Shown here: one piece after another, positions 34,757 through 43,139 of the stretch
How positions within the stretch are numbered: the stretch's first letter is position 1
Layout: each line of letters begins with the position of its first letter
DNA from: JAJECS01 sp965262745
GTDB lineage: Bacteria; Chloroflexota; UBA11872
Direction: 5' to 3'
DNA length: 64,000 nt
Assembly (NCBI GenBank): GCA_965262745.1
Contig: OZ253558.1
Coordinates: 2,418,001 to 2,482,000, forward strand
The notes under the pieces: generated by a model
Seen by the model: only the letters and a program-made list of their open reading frames with translations
Database searches by the model: none
What the model was told of the DNA's origin: nothing
Made by a program: the position numbers and the translations under genes

Positions 34757-35593
34757 ATGGACGTCGAAACCGCCTACGCCATCTGCGAGCGGATCACGCG
34801 CACGCGCGCCGCGAACTTCTCCTACGGCAGTCGCCTGCTGCCGCCACCGAAACGGCGCGCGCTCAGCGCCGTGTACGCCTTCGCGCGGCAGATCGACGAC
34901 ATCGGCGACGGCGGTTTGCCTCCGCCGGCCAAGGCCGCCGCATTGGCGCAGGCGCGGGAGCGACTTGAGGCTGCGGGCAACGGCGCCGAGGACCCGGTCA
35001 TTACGGCGCTGCATCACGCAGCCGACCGCTTTCCCATTCCGCTGGACGCGTTCGGGGATCTGATCGACGGCGTGGAGATGGACGTGCGCGGGACCACGTA
35101 CGAGACCTACGAGGACCTCGTTGTCTACTGCCGCTGCGTTGCCGGCAGCATCGGGCGGCTCTCCCTGGGCGTGTTCGAATCGCGCGACATGGCCCGGGCC
35201 GAGCCGCTGGCCGACGCGCTGGGCGTGGCGCTCCAGTTGACCAATATCCTGCGCGACGTGCGCGAGGATCTGGCGCAGGGCCGCGTCTACCTTCCGCGCG
35301 AGGACTTGGCGGCATTTGCCTGCGAGCTGCGCGCGCCGCTTACGCCGACGCCCGCGTTCGCCGCGCTTATACGGTTTCAAGCCCAGCGCGCCGCGCGGCA
35401 GTTCGACCAGGGCTTGCAGCTGCTGCCGTTGCTGGACTGGCGCAGCACGGCCTGCGCCGCCGCCATGGCTGGCATCTACCGCCAGGTGCTGCGGCGCATC
35501 GAGCAGGACCCGGCCGCCGTGACCCGCGGGCGGGTGTCGCTGTCCACCGGGGCTAAGGTCCGGGTGGCGCTGGGGAGCTTGCTCCGCGGATGA
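34757..35593 (+). CDS. hpnD: Presqualene diphosphate synthase HpnD
   Basis: A 278-residue squalene/phytoene synthase family enzyme. RAANFSYGSRLLPPPKRRAL and VYAFARQIDDIGD carry the first aspartate-rich motif and LTNILRDVREDLAQGRVYLP the second, both needed to bind farnesyl diphosphate through magnesium. It is expected to condense two farnesyl diphosphates into presqualene diphosphate. It follows hpnC directly and its stop overlaps the hpnE ATG (ATGA). HpnC and HpnD are distinguished by their N-terminal signatures. Confidence 0.92.
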   Translation: MDVETAYAICERITRTRAANFSYGSRLLPPPKRRALSAVYAFARQIDDIGDGGLPPPAKAAALAQARERLEAAGNGAEDPVITALHHAADRFPIPLDAFGDLIDGVEMDVRGTTYETYEDLVVYCRCVAGSIGRLSLGVFESRDMARAEPLADALGVALQLTNILRDVREDLAQGRVYLPREDLAAFACELRAPLTPTPAFAALIRFQAQRAARQFDQGLQLLPLLDWRSTACAAAMAGIYRQVLRRIEQDPAAVTRGRVSLSTGAKVRVALGSLLRG

Positions 35594-36933
35594 GCCGCCA
35601 CGTGGTGGTGGTCGGCGGCGGACTTGCGGGATGCGCGGCGGCGCTGACCTGCGCCGACGGCGGGGCGCGCGTGACGCTGCTCGAGGCGCGCCAGCGCTTG
35701 GGTGGCGCCACCTTCTCCTTCCAACGCGACGGGCTGTGGCTCGACAACGGGCAGCACGTGCACCTGCGCTGCTGTACGGCCTACCGCGGCTTCATCGACC
35801 GCATCGGCGCCGCCGGCATGGTGACCATGCAGCCCCGCCTGGCGATCCCGGTGATCCGGCCGGGGCGAGGCGTGGCCTGGATCCGGCGCGCCAACCTGCC
35901 GGCTCCGCTGCACCTCGCCCGCAGCCTGGGCGCCTACCGGCATCTGTCGCTCGGTGAGCGTCTCCAGTTGGGGCGTGCGTTGGTTGGGCTCATGCGCCTC
36001 GACCTGCGGGACGCCTCGCTGGACGCCCGCACCTTCGGGGACTGGCTGCGCGCACACGGCCAATCGGACCGCTCTTTCGAGGCGCTGTGGGATCTGATCG
36101 TGCTGCCCACGGTGAACTTGCCGTCGGCGGAGGCCTCCTTGAGGCTCGCGGCCATGGTCTTCAAGGTCGGCCTGCTGCGCGATCGGTCGGCGGCCGACCT
36201 GGGCTACACCACCACGACCCTGGGCCGCGCGCATGGCGACCAGGGATTGCGCGCGCTGCGGGCGGCGGGCGTGGACGTGCAGCTCGGGGCCGCTGTCTCG
36301 GAGGTGCGGACTGAGCCGGAGGGTGGACTGCGCGTACGGCGGCATCGGGAAGACTTGACGGCCGACGCGGTGGTGCTGGCGGTGCCGCACCCGCAGGCGG
36401 CGCGCCTCGTGCCGCCTGCCGCCGATCCGGACACGGCGCGCTTTGCCGAGTTGGGCGCCGTGCCGATCGTGAACCTGCACGTGATCTACGACCGGTCGGT
36501 GATGCCCTATCCCTTCGCGGCCGGCGTCGGGACGCCCGTGCAATGGGTGTTCGACCGCACCGCGGCCGCGGGCCTTTCCGAGGGCCAGGCGCTGGCCGTC
36601 TCGCTCTCGGGAGCCGGCGAATATGCGCAGATGCCCACCGAAGCCTTGCGCGAGCAGTTCCTCCGCGAGCTGGCGCGGGTGTTTCCCGCCGCGCGTGGGG
36701 CGCAGGTGCGCGGCTTCTACGTCACGCGCGAGCACCAGGCCACCTTTCGCCAGGCCCCGGGCAGCCTGGCGCGGCGCCCCGGTCCTCGGACCCGCCTGCC
36801 GAACTTGTTTCTGGCCGGCGCGTGGACCGACACCGGGTGGCCCGCGACCATGGAGGGCGCCGTGCGCAGCGGCAACCGCGCCGGGGACCATGTGCTCAAG
36901 GCGCTCGGGCTGACAACGCCGGTCGCGGCGTAG
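35590..36933 (+). CDS. hpnE: Hydroxysqualene dehydroxylase HpnE
   Basis: A 447-residue FAD-dependent amine-oxidase-fold protein. The dinucleotide motif VVVGGGLAGCAAALTCADGG opens the chain, followed by the LLEARQRLGG strand. LWLDNGQHVHLRCC is typical of HpnE, and the C-terminal FAD contact NLFLAGAWTDTGWPATMEGA is complete. It reduces hydroxysqualene to squalene in the three-enzyme HpnC/D/E route. ATG overlaps the hpnD stop, so translation is coupled. Confidence 0.93.
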   Translation: MSRHVVVVGGGLAGCAAALTCADGGARVTLLEARQRLGGATFSFQRDGLWLDNGQHVHLRCCTAYRGFIDRIGAAGMVTMQPRLAIPVIRPGRGVAWIRRANLPAPLHLARSLGAYRHLSLGERLQLGRALVGLMRLDLRDASLDARTFGDWLRAHGQSDRSFEALWDLIVLPTVNLPSAEASLRLAAMVFKVGLLRDRSAADLGYTTTTLGRAHGDQGLRALRAAGVDVQLGAAVSEVRTEPEGGLRVRRHREDLTADAVVLAVPHPQAARLVPPAADPDTARFAELGAVPIVNLHVIYDRSVMPYPFAAGVGTPVQWVFDRTAAAGLSEGQALAVSLSGAGEYAQMPTEALREQFLRELARVFPAARGAQVRGFYVTREHQATFRQAPGSLARRPGPRTRLPNLFLAGAWTDTGWPATMEGAVRSGNRAGDHVLKALGLTTPVAA

Positions 36934-36969
36934 GCGGCCGGCACCCCGTGGCCGCGGGGGCGGCCGCTG

Positions 36970-39018
36970 ATGCGGTCGGCGGCCTACCGCGTTGATGTAG
37001 TCTGCGAGCGGCGGACCCCACAGCGACAGGAGCGGTGTCGTCACGTGATTCGACGTGCCCCGGACGCCTCGCCGAGACCCGGTCGCGCCCCCACGCCCAC
37101 GGGGGCGGCGCCCACCGACGCCCGCGACCGCGCGCGCGCCGCGCTGGCGCGCGCCCGCACGCGGTTGCTCGAGGAGCAAGACGCCCAGGGCGTCTGGCGG
37201 GGCGAGCTGGGCACCAACGTGACGATCGAGGCCGAGGACCTGTTCCTGCGCGAGTTCTTGGGCATCCTGGACCCCGACGTCTTGCACCCGACGGCGGCCT
37301 GGATTCGAACGCGACAGCGGGACGACGGCACCTGGGCCAACTTCCACGAAGGGCCGGGCGACATCTCGACGACGGTCGAAGCTTACGTGGCCCTACGCCT
37401 GGCCGGCGACGCCCCGGAAGCCGACCACATGCAGCGGGCCGTCAAATGGATCGTGGACCAAGGTGGGCTCGAGTCCACCCGCGCCTTCACCCGCATTTGG
37501 CTGGCGCTGCATGGCTGGTGGGACTGGGACGACCTCCCGGCCATTCCGCCCGAAATGATCTTCCTGCCCGCCTGGGTTCCGTTCAACATCTACGACTTTG
37601 GCTGCTGGGCGCGGCAGACGATCGTGGCGCTCAGCATCGTGCGCGCCTACCGGCCGGTCAGGCCCGCGAGCTTCGGCATCGACGAGCTGCGCTCCGGGTC
37701 AGTCCCGCCGACCAGTGCGTCGCTGCGCACGTGGAAGGGGTGGTTCACCTGGATCGACCGGGCGCTGCGGCGCTACGAGCGGCGGCCGCTGGGCTGGCTG
37801 CGCGCCGCCGCCCTGCACCGCGCCGAGTCCTGGGTCATGCGGCGGCAAGAAGCGGACGGCTCCTGGGGCGGCATCCAGCCTCCGTGGGTCTACTCCATCA
37901 TCGCGCTGCGCCTGCGCGGCTACGGCATGACCCAGCCGGTCATCAAGCACGCCCTCGAGGGCCTGGAGCGGTTCACGATCTGGGACGGCGGCGTGCGCCG
38001 CCTTGAGGCGTGCCAGTCGCCCGTCTGGGATACCGCGCTGGCGCTGGTGGCGTTGGCCGACGCTGGGGTGCCCTCCGACGCCCCGGCATTGCAGCGGGCC
38101 GGGGCCTGGCTGGTCGGCGAAGAAGTGTCCCAGCAAGGCGACTGGGCGATCCGCCGCCCCTATCTCCACCCTGGCGGCTGGGCCTTCGAATACGAGAATC
38201 GCAACTACCCGGACGTCGACGACACCGCCGAAGTCATCCTGGCCCTGCGCCGCGTCGACGTGCCCGCGGTCGAGGGCGCGATTGACCGCGGCGTCGCCTG
38301 GACGCTGGGCATGCAATGCGCCGACGGTGGCTGGGCGGCGTTCGACGCCGACAACACCCGCACGCTGTGCCGCGCGCACCCCTTCTGCGACTTCGGCGAA
38401 GTGATCGACCCGCCCAGCGCCGACGTTACGGCCCACGCGATCGAGATGCTGGCCCTGGAAGGCAAGACGGACAACGCCAGAGTGCAGCGGGGTATCGCGT
38501 GGCTACGGGCGGCCCAGGAGCCTGACGGCTCATGGTTCGGGCGCTGGGGCGCCAACTTCATCTACGGCACCGGCGCGGCGGTGCCGGCGCTGGTCGCGGC
38601 CGGCGTCTCGCCCGACGACCCGTCCATCCGGCGCGCCGTGCACTGGCTGGCCTCGCGCCAGAACCCCGATGGCGGCTGGGGCGAAGACCTCAGGTCCTAC
38701 GACGATCCCGCCGGGTGGTCGGGCCGTGGCGCCAGCACCGCCTCGCAGACGGCCTGGGCCCTGCTCGCCCTCGTGGCGGCCGGCGACGACGGTTCCATGA
38801 CGCGCCGCGGCGTCGCCTACCTCGTCGATACCCAGCGCGAGGACGGCTCGTGGGACGAGCCGCTGTACACCGGCACCGGCTTCCCGGGCGCGTTCTACGT
38901 CAACTATCACCTCTACCGGCTGATCTTTCCCGTCATGGCGCTCGGCCGCTACGTGAACGGCTGGCACGCCGGGCGGCTGACGCGATTCGTGCTGGACGGC
39001 GCCGATGGAACGTCGTAG
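36970..39018 (+). CDS. shc: Squalene-hopene cyclase
   Basis: Up to 682 residues. The catalytic acid motif DVDD is at about 415-418 (YPDVDDTAEVILAL), and several QW repeats that brace the alpha-barrels are visible (QRDDGTWANF, QEADGSWGG, QCADGGWAAF, QEPDGSWFGRW, QNPDGGWGED, QREDGSWDE). The enzyme folds squalene into hopene at the membrane surface. It follows hpnE by 36 bases. The first 25-45 residues are basic and proline-rich; GTG 37045, with AGGAG about 13 bases upstream, would remove part of this head and leave 657 residues, closer to the family length, so the start is uncertain. Confidence 0.95.
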   Translation: MRSAAYRVDVVCERRTPQRQERCRHVIRRAPDASPRPGRAPTPTGAAPTDARDRARAALARARTRLLEEQDAQGVWRGELGTNVTIEAEDLFLREFLGILDPDVLHPTAAWIRTRQRDDGTWANFHEGPGDISTTVEAYVALRLAGDAPEADHMQRAVKWIVDQGGLESTRAFTRIWLALHGWWDWDDLPAIPPEMIFLPAWVPFNIYDFGCWARQTIVALSIVRAYRPVRPASFGIDELRSGSVPPTSASLRTWKGWFTWIDRALRRYERRPLGWLRAAALHRAESWVMRRQEADGSWGGIQPPWVYSIIALRLRGYGMTQPVIKHALEGLERFTIWDGGVRRLEACQSPVWDTALALVALADAGVPSDAPALQRAGAWLVGEEVSQQGDWAIRRPYLHPGGWAFEYENRNYPDVDDTAEVILALRRVDVPAVEGAIDRGVAWTLGMQCADGGWAAFDADNTRTLCRAHPFCDFGEVIDPPSADVTAHAIEMLALEGKTDNARVQRGIAWLRAAQEPDGSWFGRWGANFIYGTGAAVPALVAAGVSPDDPSIRRAVHWLASRQNPDGGWGEDLRSYDDPAGWSGRGASTASQTAWALLALVAAGDDGSMTRRGVAYLVDTQREDGSWDEPLYTGTGFPGAFYVNYHLYRLIFPVMALGRYVNGWHAGRLTRFVLDGADGTS

Positions 39019-39054
39019 CGTTCACGTACTAGCTCCGGGAAACTAGGCGCACCC

Positions 39055-40065
39055 ATGGGCGTACCGCTTCGACAGACGATCAGCGTTGCTCGCTATTTGA
39101 TGACGCAGCGGCTGCGCGGGCGCGAGAAGTTCCCGCTGATCGTCGAGCTCGAGCCGCTCTATGCCTGCAACCTCGCCTGCGCCGGCTGCGGCAAGATCCA
39201 ACATCCGGTTGAGACGCTGCGCAAACGCATGCCCGTCGAGCAGGCCGTGGCCGCCGTTGAGGAATGCGGCGCCCCCATGGTTTCCATCGCCGGCGGCGAG
39301 CCTCTGGTGCATCCGGAAATTCACAAGATCACCGACGAGCTGGTGCGGCGGCGCAAGTTCGTCTACCTCTGCACCAACGCCTTGATGCTCGAGCGCAAGC
39401 TCTCGCTCTTCACCCCGTCGCCCTACTTTGCCTTCGCCATCCACATCGACGGTCTGCGTGAGCGGCACGACGAGTCGGTATGTCAGGAAGGTGTGTTCGA
39501 CAAAGCCGTGGAGGCGATCAAAGCGGCCAAGCACGCCGGCTTCCGGGTCACGACCAATACCACCTTCTTCACCCACGACACGCCGCAGAACGTGCGCGCG
39601 GTCCTGGACTTCCTCAATGACGAGCTGGAAGTGGATCACATGATGATCTCCCCCGGCTACGCCTATGAGAAGGCCCCCGACCAGGAGCACTTCTTGCCGG
39701 TCGAGCAGACTCAGCGGCTCTTCCGCGAAGCCTTTCGCGGCGGCGGACGCAAGCGCTGGCGGCTCAATCACAGCCCGCTCTTCCTCGATTTCCTCGAAGG
39801 CAAGGTCGACTACGACTGCACGGCCTGGGGCATTCCGAGCTATTCCATCTTTGGCTGGCAGCGGCCCTGCTACCTCATGGCGGACGGCTACGTCGCCACC
39901 TATAAGGAATTGATCGAGACGACGGATTGGGACTCGTACGGTCGCGGCCGCGACCCGCGCTGCGACAACTGCATGGCGCATTGCGGCTACGAGCCCACCG
40001 CCGTGGCGGCCACGGCTAGCTCCCTGCGCGAGTCCCTGCGGGCCTTCGGGTCGGCGCTGAACTAA
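39055..40065 (+). CDS. hpnH: Hopanoid radical SAM protein HpnH (adenosylhopane synthase)
   Basis: A 336-residue radical SAM enzyme. C38-xxx-C42-xx-C45 (CNLACAGCGK) binds the [4Fe-4S] cluster, and VSIAGGEPLVHPE is the SAM-binding GGE motif. The N-terminal MGVPLRQTISVARYLMTQRL and the central VYLCTNALMLERKL are characteristic of HpnH, which adds the 5'-deoxyadenosyl group to hopene to begin extended C35 hopanoids. It is the last gene of the cluster, 36 bases after shc. hpnG and later tailoring genes are not in the window. Confidence 0.95.
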   Translation: MGVPLRQTISVARYLMTQRLRGREKFPLIVELEPLYACNLACAGCGKIQHPVETLRKRMPVEQAVAAVEECGAPMVSIAGGEPLVHPEIHKITDELVRRRKFVYLCTNALMLERKLSLFTPSPYFAFAIHIDGLRERHDESVCQEGVFDKAVEAIKAAKHAGFRVTTNTTFFTHDTPQNVRAVLDFLNDELEVDHMMISPGYAYEKAPDQEHFLPVEQTQRLFREAFRGGGRKRWRLNHSPLFLDFLEGKVDYDCTAWGIPSYSIFGWQRPCYLMADGYVATYKELIETTDWDSYGRGRDPRCDNCMAHCGYEPTAVAATASSLRESLRAFGSALN

Positions 40066-40084
40066 CCCCCGCGGCGCCCCGCCT

Positions 40085-40110
40085 GTCATTCCGAGCGCAG
40101 CGAGGAATCT
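40085..40110. repeat. GTCATTCCGAGCGCAGCGAGGAATCT repeat, copy 2
   Basis: The canonical form of a dispersed bacterial intergenic repeat, related to 25609-25633. It lies between the convergent hpnH and holin-like genes in a 118-base gap, where it may form a weak hairpin (ATTCC/GGAAT). Confidence 0.75.
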
Positions 40111-40183
40111 AGAGCGCTCCTTCTTAGGCGCCGGGCTGAGGCACCGCCAACCCGGGCCTGGACGCCGGCTACGCCAGACAAGC

Positions 40184-40654
40184 CTACGGGTGCGGTCCGC
40201 CCCCGGTTCCGGCCTGCGGCGGCGGCGGACCACTCACCTGACCCGCCCCCCGCCGGAACACGAGCCACGACACACTGGTTGAAATGGCCGCGGTGATGAG
40301 CGCGCCCAGGAGCGCCCAGCCAAAGCTCTCGACGTAAATCGGGGGAATGATCTGTCCGGCCAGCCAGAACATGAACGCTCCCACGAGGAAGTGTCCAAAC
40401 CCCAGCGTCAGGACCATGAAGCAGCAGGCGAGCGGCAGCGTGGCCAGGTACATCAGCGGGCGAACGTAGACGTTCAATGCCGCCAGCACCGCGGAGAACG
40501 CGGCCGCAGTGGCCCAATACATGATCGAGCCGGTCTCCGGCAGCCTGATATACGGATCGAGGAGGAGCCCTGTCAGCAGCACGCCCAGAAATGCGCCGCC
40601 CCAATGCACGGCGAACTGGTGGACCGTGCGCTCCAAGTTCCAGCGCACGCGCAC
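40184..40654 (-). CDS. Phage holin family (YvlD/PF04020-like) membrane protein
   Basis: About 156 residues with four hydrophobic helices: around FAVHWGGAFLGVLLTGLLL, MYWATAAAFSAVLAALNVYV, LMYLATLPLACCFMVLTLG and the final FGWALLGALITAAISTSV. NVYVRPLMYLATLPL with a following TLGFGHFLVGAFMFWLAG corresponds to the NxxIRPixxxltLPl...GlfxfiiNal pattern of the phage_holin_4_2 family, small membrane proteins of undefined role. GTG at 40654 or 40648 is the likely start; the frame upstream of it is antisense-like text within the oxidoreductase gene. It begins 15 bases after the oxidoreductase stop, same strand. Confidence 0.75.
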   Translation of the reverse strand: MRVRWNLERTVHQFAVHWGGAFLGVLLTGLLLDPYIRLPETGSIMYWATAAAFSAVLAALNVYVRPLMYLATLPLACCFMVLTLGFGHFLVGAFMFWLAGQIIPPIYVESFGWALLGALITAAISTSVSWLVFRRGAGQVSGPPPPQAGTGGGPHP

Positions 40655-40668
40655 CGGCGGCGTGGCGC

Positions 40669-41682
40669 TTACGGCGCGCTCACCGACGGGTCGGCGACCT
40701 TGACCAGCACCTTGCCGGTATTCGCGCCCGTAAACAGGCGCAGGAAGGCCGCCGGGGCATTCTCCAGCCCCTCGACGATGTCCTCGCGGTACTTGAGCCG
40801 CCCCGCGTCGATCCAGCCCGCCATCTCCCGCAAGGCCGGGTCTTGGCGGTCGAAGTAGTCGTTGGCGAAGAACCCCTCCATGCGGGCGCACGCGTGGGCC
40901 AACGGGGTCGAGTGGCGCGGCGCCAACTCCGGCTCCTCGAGGTTGTATTGCGAAATGAAGCCGCACAGCACGATGCGGGCGTACATGCGCAGATGTTGCA
41001 GCACCATGTCCAGGATGCGACCGCCGACGTTGTCGAAATACACGTCCACGCCGTCCGGGCAGGTGCGCTTGAGCGCCGTTGCCAGGTCGTCGGCGCGGTA
41101 GTTGATCGCCGCGTCGAAGCCGAGGTCCTGCGTGAGGTGGCGGCACTTGGCCTCCGTGCCGGCGATGCCAACCACGCGGCACCCCTTGATGGCGGCGATC
41201 TGGCCCACAGCGGATCCCACGGCCCCGGCGGCGCCCGACACCAGCACGGTCTCGCCGGAGCGCGGCCGGCCGATCTCGAGCAGGCCGAAATAGGCCGTGA
41301 GCCCGGGCATGCCCAGAATGCCGACGCCGGTGCGGATGGGGGCGATCGTCGGATCGATGACGCGCAGCTGGTCAGCCGCCAGCGTGCCGTAGGCCTGCCA
41401 GCCAATGCGTCCCACGACGATCTGCCCCTCGGCCACCGCGGGAGACGCGGTCGCGGCCACCTCGCCCACGACTTCGGCCGTGACGACTTCGCCAACATTG
41501 GTGCGGTCTCCGCGAATGGCCCAGCGCATATAGGGATCCACCGAGAGCCAGAGTGTGCGCACCAGCGCCTCCCCGTCGGCCGGCTTCGGGACGGGCGCCT
41601 CCTCCAGCCGAAAGTTCTCGGCGGTGGGCATGCCATAGGGTCGGCTGGCGAGGATGAAGCGCCGATTTAGCGGTGGTGTCAT
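40669..41682 (-). CDS. Zinc-independent MDR family NADP-dependent oxidoreductase
   Basis: A 337-residue medium-chain dehydrogenase/reductase of the prostaglandin reductase/CurA type. Signatures: N-terminal RRFILASRPYGMPT with FRLEEAPVPKPADGEALV, LSVDPYMRWAI, GMPGLTAYFGLLEIG and the nucleotide-binding SGAAGAVGSAVGQIAA, then VDVYFDNVGG and RIVLCGFISQYN. No zinc-binding cysteines are seen. Such enzymes reduce the double bond of alpha,beta-unsaturated ketones with NADPH. ATG 41682 has GGAGG at good spacing upstream, against a longer frame to 41790. It probably forms an operon with the holin-like gene. Confidence 0.9.
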   Translation of the reverse strand: MTPPLNRRFILASRPYGMPTAENFRLEEAPVPKPADGEALVRTLWLSVDPYMRWAIRGDRTNVGEVVTAEVVGEVAATASPAVAEGQIVVGRIGWQAYGTLAADQLRVIDPTIAPIRTGVGILGMPGLTAYFGLLEIGRPRSGETVLVSGAAGAVGSAVGQIAAIKGCRVVGIAGTEAKCRHLTQDLGFDAAINYRADDLATALKRTCPDGVDVYFDNVGGRILDMVLQHLRMYARIVLCGFISQYNLEEPELAPRHSTPLAHACARMEGFFANDYFDRQDPALREMAGWIDAGRLKYREDIVEGLENAPAAFLRLFTGANTGKVLVKVADPSVSAP

Positions 41683-41831
41683 GGGAGCCTCCGCGCCGCG
41701 CGGGCGTGTCATGGTACCGATGTCGCTCGAGCAAAGTGCATACAATCTGCATGAGCGCTGCACCGGCGCTCCGACGGCCACGGCTAGCATTCAATGGACT
41801 GGTGCGCTCGCCGCATCCAGGGAGGACCATT

Positions 41832-42533
41832 GTGACCGGATCGTTGCACGTCGCGAGCGGGAGCCCTGCGGCCGGTCGCGGCAAGCCGCCAGATGGTGGG
41901 CGGCTGGTATTGCGCGATGCCAGGCCGGGCGACCGACGCTCCGCCGGGACGCTGCTGCGCGATGCGCTGACCCCGCAGCTCGCGGATGCCGTATTTGGCT
42001 TGGGCGCCGGCGGCGCCTCGCGATACTTCGAGCGGCTGTTCCGCCACCAGGGCACCCTGTGGAGCCATGACATCACCACGCTGGCCGAGCTTGACGGCGT
42101 AGTCGCGGGCTTGGTGTCCCACGCGCCGTGGGCGGTGCTGGCACAGCGGCGCCGCGCCACTCTGTGGGGCTATCTACGCGCCTATGGACCCTGGGGGGTG
42201 CTCAAGCTGCTTCCGCGCATCCGCGCCTTGATGCGGGCCAGTCCCGCGGTACCGCCGGACCATTGGTTCATACCTTGCTTGGCGGTTGCGCCCGAGCACC
42301 GCGGGAATGGCGTCGCGCACGCCCTGCTGCAGGAGGTATACGAGCACGCGGGGGCGAGCGCCCCGGCATGCAGCCTCTACGTGCCAACGAGCAACCTGAC
42401 GGCACGGCAGTTCTACGACCGCGCGGGCTACGTGGAGCGTGCCGACGCGGCTTCGGAGCCGCTTCGCCGCTACGCCGGCGTGGGCGGGCGCGTACGCCTC
42501 GAACGGCGGCTGAACGGCGGGACTCCCGCGTAG
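41832..42533 (+). CDS. GNAT family N-acetyltransferase
   Basis: A 233-residue protein with LVLRDARPGDRRSAGTLL at the N-terminus, AELDGVVAGLVSH at strand 3, and the acetyl-CoA site IPCLAVAPEHRGNGVAHALL at about residue 153-172, then PTSNLTARQFYDRAGY. The inserted helical segment between strands (AQRRRATLWGYLRAYG and LLPRIRALMRAS) is longer than in minimal GNATs. GTG 41832 is preferred because GGGAGGA lies 7 bases upstream; ATG 41751, five bases after a TACAAT box, would be a leaderless alternative. Confidence 0.8.
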   Translation: MTGSLHVASGSPAAGRGKPPDGGRLVLRDARPGDRRSAGTLLRDALTPQLADAVFGLGAGGASRYFERLFRHQGTLWSHDITTLAELDGVVAGLVSHAPWAVLAQRRRATLWGYLRAYGPWGVLKLLPRIRALMRASPAVPPDHWFIPCLAVAPEHRGNGVAHALLQEVYEHAGASAPACSLYVPTSNLTARQFYDRAGYVERADAASEPLRRYAGVGGRVRLERRLNGGTPA

Positions 42534-42648
42534 CGACACCGCGGCGAGCACGCCGAGGACCTTGCCCTGACGGGCAGTCGCGGCTGATGCCTGACGGCGG
42601 TCTTGCGTCGTGGTGAGATCGGGGCGCACCCAGTCCCGCTGGGCGGGA

Positions 42649-42864
42649 CTAGCGCCCGCGGGTCGAAGGGCGCCACGCCATCTTCATGTAGCGGTCGCCC
42701 TGCTTGAGCTCGTCCAGCATTTGCGCCAGCCGCCGCAGCTTGGTCGTCTCGCGCTTCGCTCGCTCGATCCAGCCGAGGTAATCGTTGCGCTGATAGGGCG
42801 GCCGGCGTCGGAACGCCTCCATAAGGCCGCGCTCGAGCAACGCGCGTTCCACGAGTGCCGGCAT
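42649..42864 (-). CDS. Short YdeI/OmpD-associated family protein
   Basis: A 71-residue protein matching the C-terminal YdeI/OmpD-associated module: RRRPPYQRNDYLGWIERAKR followed by LRRLAQMLDELKQGDRYMKM. Full YdeI proteins are about twice as long, so this is either a stand-alone short form or the surviving end of a longer gene. The family is linked with bacteriocin tolerance, but its function is unproven. An in-frame ATG at 42900 is possible; no clear ribosome binding site. Confidence 0.65.
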   Translation of the reverse strand: MPALVERALLERGLMEAFRRRPPYQRNDYLGWIERAKRETTKLRRLAQMLDELKQGDRYMKMAWRPSTRGR

Positions 42865-43139
42865 TGGGTTCAACGGTCGCTGTAGGGTCGACGGCGGCAC
42901 AGGCTCTCAAGGCTGTGACTCTGAGGTGCCTATTGTGCGCCTCAGGCCGCCGGCCACCGCGCCCAATGCTGCGCGCTGCGTTCGCGCCGGGCCGGTCGAA
43001 CCGCGGCCCGACAGCCCGCCGTTCGGGCCCTTCCCGAGTAATGCGGGGCATTCACCGTACTGGATCGGATGCCCGCCACTATTCCGCACAGTTGCTGTGT
43101 CCTGTAATATGGCCGTCCCCATTGTTACGGCAAACCCCA

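Noticed and set aside
40655..41182. An upstream extension of the holin-like protein into the oxidoreductase gene
   Set aside because: The extension is an arginine/histidine/proline-rich shadow of the oxidoreductase frame; the protein-like text begins after 40654.
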